This document shows positions 8,401-9,149 of a stretch of DNA of 9,149 nucleotides, piece by piece. The stretch is from NCBI GenBank assembly GCA_010021705.1, contig RGMU01000052.1, positions 1 through 9,149 of the forward strand, read 5' to 3'. The translations under genes were made by a program, and so were the position numbers. The notes under the pieces were generated by a model, which saw only the letters and a list, made by a program, of their open reading frames with translations, was not told where the DNA came from and searched no databases. How positions within the stretch are numbered: position 1 is the first letter of the stretch; each line of letters opens with the position of its first letter. The DNA comes from Chitinophagia bacterium. Its GTDB lineage: Bacteria; Bacteroidota; Bacteroidia; Chitinophagales; Chitinophagaceae.

Positions 8401-8730
8401 CCTTACGCACCCAATATGGCTACAAAACAAGATAAAGCAAGTGCCAAAGCTCAAAAATTTTTACGAAGCCTGAATCCGTTTATTACTACAGACGAACAAA
8501 AGCAACTTTTTAATAGCATAACAGATGCCTTACAAAAAGGTATTTATTCTAATATGGTAAAAGAAATAATTGCCATTGAAAGCGATAATAGCACTATAGC
8601 CAACAAAGTAGAATTGATTGAAAAACTTGCACAAAAATATCACTTAAATGATGACAGCGATGTAGAAAATGCCCAGCCTCCCATTAATAACACCCCGCCG
8701 GCTATTGTACTTAGCGAAACATTTGTATAG
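5422..8730 (+). CDS. PLD-family nuclease fused to SNF2-like helicase, putative defence/restriction protein
   Basis: The 1102-residue protein has three parts. Residues ~1-205 form one phospholipase-D-like (HKD) nuclease unit: HAK at 133-135, GSSNLT at 158-163 and the acidic NYEL at 174-177. The Asp of the classic HxKx4D is not at its usual place, as in many DNase-type members, which act as dimers. Residues ~255-860 form a full superfamily 2 helicase/translocase of SNF2 type: ADVVGTGKT (motif I, 281-289), DEAH (363-366), SATPLNN (403-409), IRRTRTDL (485-492), KLVVFTES (710-717), TTDVLAEGIN (773-782) and QRIGRINRIG (803-812). A long helical insert lies between the two RecA-like lobes. The C-terminal ~240 residues carry CQHC (922-925) and a His/Cys cluster (973-981), ending in a low-complexity tail. 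It likely translocates on DNA and cuts it. The ATG at 5422 follows a good promoter. A methylase-like gene starts 60 bases downstream, which suggests a restriction-modification-like operon. The fold assignment is strong; the biological role is inferred. Confidence 0.85.
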   Translation: MSSHLFNNQDKNSLFEKFKSIFENKLGVHTFYALSGFIRSSGYFKLQPYLEKAEKIKLLVGIDVDNLFSNAYTQGLQYSDNSGEAKSQYINDLAVDIRDAKYTREVENGMLTFFEHISSGKIALKIHPSKKLHAKFYVFLPVEPDQFNSDSYGSVIMGSSNLTADGLGIKQPPNYELNVLLRNYDDVKFAKDEFERLWNEGVELKPEDITNGIDQTHLSKKLPTPYELYLKCLISYFDKDIDYDPYSMGDLPPGYKSLDYQVEAINQGYRMLCEHNGFFLADVVGTGKTLIATMIAQRFSRENGSHTKILVIYPPHLESTWLAIFREAKIQNPYFISNGSLHHLFDEQKKYPPINEYSLIIVDEAHRFRSENTTMFSYLQRITKATRPQGNVAGNQKKVILISATPLNNKPEDIENLLYIFQHKFKSTIRNINLNTYFANKNKKYNDAKDNLKSAINESARQQALSEIENIYKAIRQDIISHITIRRTRTDLTTNEQYNKNLIDQNISFPTVAPPSSINYELTDKLALLFQKTVNYVTDTQKIQFFRYQAIGYLTEDNKKRHYPKATAASMQLAGIMKTFMVKRLESSFEAFKSSLNNLFNSTSNMIEGYRNNKVVISDELDSMLKKGYDWYEVEEFFERNPNKGKVFQCTDFLPEYIKGLEADLKMLGELKKEWDAVDNDPKWDTFTAILAGNHPTINVKEKTINPTGKLVVFTESAVTAQNIYEKMSEEQKNRALCITSNNRKEHYKKIKENFDANVAKTLQQNNIDFIITTDVLAEGINLHRCNVIINYDTPWNATRLMQRIGRINRIGSIAGTVYNYNFYPSTHGENELKLYPNTLIKLQSFHTAYGEDAQIYSHEELVNQFELYDIQNPAEKNEDLQYLQEIRNIKKDNPALFKKIERLPAKARTGRSAKDADKPACQHCTVAFLKSAYKKAFFLVDMQNKAKEISFIDAVKILKASSEELAYPLPKHHYDHVNECTDQYKRVEITENPYAPNMATKQDKASAKAQKFLRSLNPFITTDEQKQLFNSITDALQKGIYSNMVKEIIAIESDNSTIANKVELIEKLAQKYHLNDDSDVENAQPPINNTPPAIVLSETFV

Positions 8731-8732
8731 CC

Positions 8733-8748
8733 TGAATTTGCTAATTCA
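8733..8748. repeat. Short palindrome between the helicase and methylase genes
   Basis: TGAATT (8733-8738) and AATTCA (8743-8748) form a perfect 6-bp inverted repeat around TGCT, three bases after the helicase stop. It is too weak and AT-rich, and lacks a T-run, to be called a terminator. It may be chance, an operator, or a mild processing or attenuation point between the two genes. A partial -7-like TAACTTTA lies just after it at 8754-8761 without a suitable -33 element. Confidence 0.25.
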
Positions 8749-8790
8749 AAAAATAACTTTATTATTGATGTTTTTTAGCCACTGATACTT

Positions 8791-9149
8791 ATGCCGGACT
8801 TTCAAATACTAGCACAGACCTTTAACTTAGAAACATGGAAAGCGTATTTACACGACCTGTTTCCGCAAGCCAATATTTATACCGATTTGCAATATATTGC
8901 CCTCCCTGCCAACAACATAGCAGAAAATGGCGGTAAAGTAGGCGAGCTTACTACATCAGACGGTAAAAAATTGGGTATTTACCACATTAACCTCAAAGAA
9001 AATACAAACATTGCGCGCAACAAAGCCGGTACGCGCGGCCTACTACGCAGCCAATATAGCCTAAACGATGACGGCATAATAGCCACCTATAAGCAGGGCA
9101 ACCAGTGGCGACTAAGCTATATAAGCGAAATAAACACCTATAACCCCGA
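8791..9149 (+). CDS. N-terminal part of a large Eco57I-type DNA methylase, cut by the window edge
   Basis: 119 complete codons are visible, in an uninterrupted frame running off the right edge. The start is the ATG at 8791 in an A/T-rich leader, 60 bases after the helicase stop and on the same strand, so co-transcription is likely. The fragment has LETWKAYLHDLFP (13-25), GKKLGIYHINLKENTNIARN (58-77), the phrase AGTRGLLR (79-86), and DDGIIATY...QWRLSYISE (93-113). This order (lg-iy-...-RNkvgtRnLl...WRLSfi) is what I recall from the N-terminal domain of ~1000-residue type IIG-like proteins carrying Eco57I/N6-adenine methylase domains. The catalytic NPPY and SAM-binding motifs would lie beyond the window, so the methylase activity is inferred. 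No clear PD-(D/E)xK nuclease triad is visible here: the LKE region has Asn where the acidic residue would be expected. It probably supplies the modification, and perhaps recognition, arm of the system. Confidence 0.68.
   Translation, partial: MPDFQILAQTFNLETWKAYLHDLFPQANIYTDLQYIALPANNIAENGGKVGELTTSDGKKLGIYHINLKENTNIARNKAGTRGLLRSQYSLNDDGIIATYKQGNQWRLSYISEINTYNP

Noticed and set aside
7365..8454. Minus-strand open frames at 7365-7592 and 8209-8454
   Set aside because: They are antisense to the helicase gene; the Phe/Cys-rich composition mirrors Lys/Ala codons on the other strand, and no supported start signal is present.
8733..8748. Rho-independent terminator after the helicase gene
   Set aside because: The stem is only 6 bp, all but two pairs are A-T, and no T-run follows; the next gene is close and on the same strand.
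5422..9149. Calling the locus DISARM or BREX outright
   Set aside because: DISARM hallmarks DrmA and DrmB and BREX hallmarks PglZ and BrxC are not visible. The fused PLD-helicase plus a partial methylase is not enough to assign either.

Overview
The window reads as a chromosomal segment from a member of the Bacteroidota. Three things point there: start codons lack Shine-Dalgarno sequences and sit in A-rich leaders, exact TAnnTTTG-type -7 boxes lie just upstream of each gene start, and the tamB product has the Bacteroidota-type C-terminal motifs. The exact family cannot be read from the sequence.

Left part (1-5138). A short leader holds a promoter for a small stand-alone EVE-domain protein (138-548, +). 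Four bases after its stop comes the 3' end of a very long convergent gene, tamB (minus strand, start at 5138), which encodes an AsmA-like envelope protein with an N-terminal membrane anchor. The tamB reading frame is broken near 918-930. Before the break it runs as expected up to the conserved INQDDQQ segment. After the break the last ~120 residues of a TamB C-terminus continue in another frame (553-924), and a conserved block of several tens of residues that should lie between is absent. This is either a real inactivating deletion or an assembly gap.

Middle (5139-5421). This is a 283-base divergent intergenic region. It holds a -7 box for tamB, a good -33/-7 promoter for the rightward gene, and a long near-perfect inverted repeat of unknown role.

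Right part (5422-9149). A rightward gene encodes a 1102-residue protein that joins a phospholipase-D-type (HKD) nuclease domain to a complete SNF2-like superfamily 2 helicase and a C-terminal region with Cys/His clusters. After 60 bases a second gene begins and is cut by the window edge. Its N-terminus resembles the N-terminal domain of large Eco57I-type restriction-modification methylases. Together they look like the first two genes of a restriction-modification-like anti-phage operon: a nuclease-helicase effector plus a DNA methylase. This assignment rests on motif recognition and gene order; the downstream genes are not visible. I saw no RNA genes, CRISPR arrays or insertion sequences.
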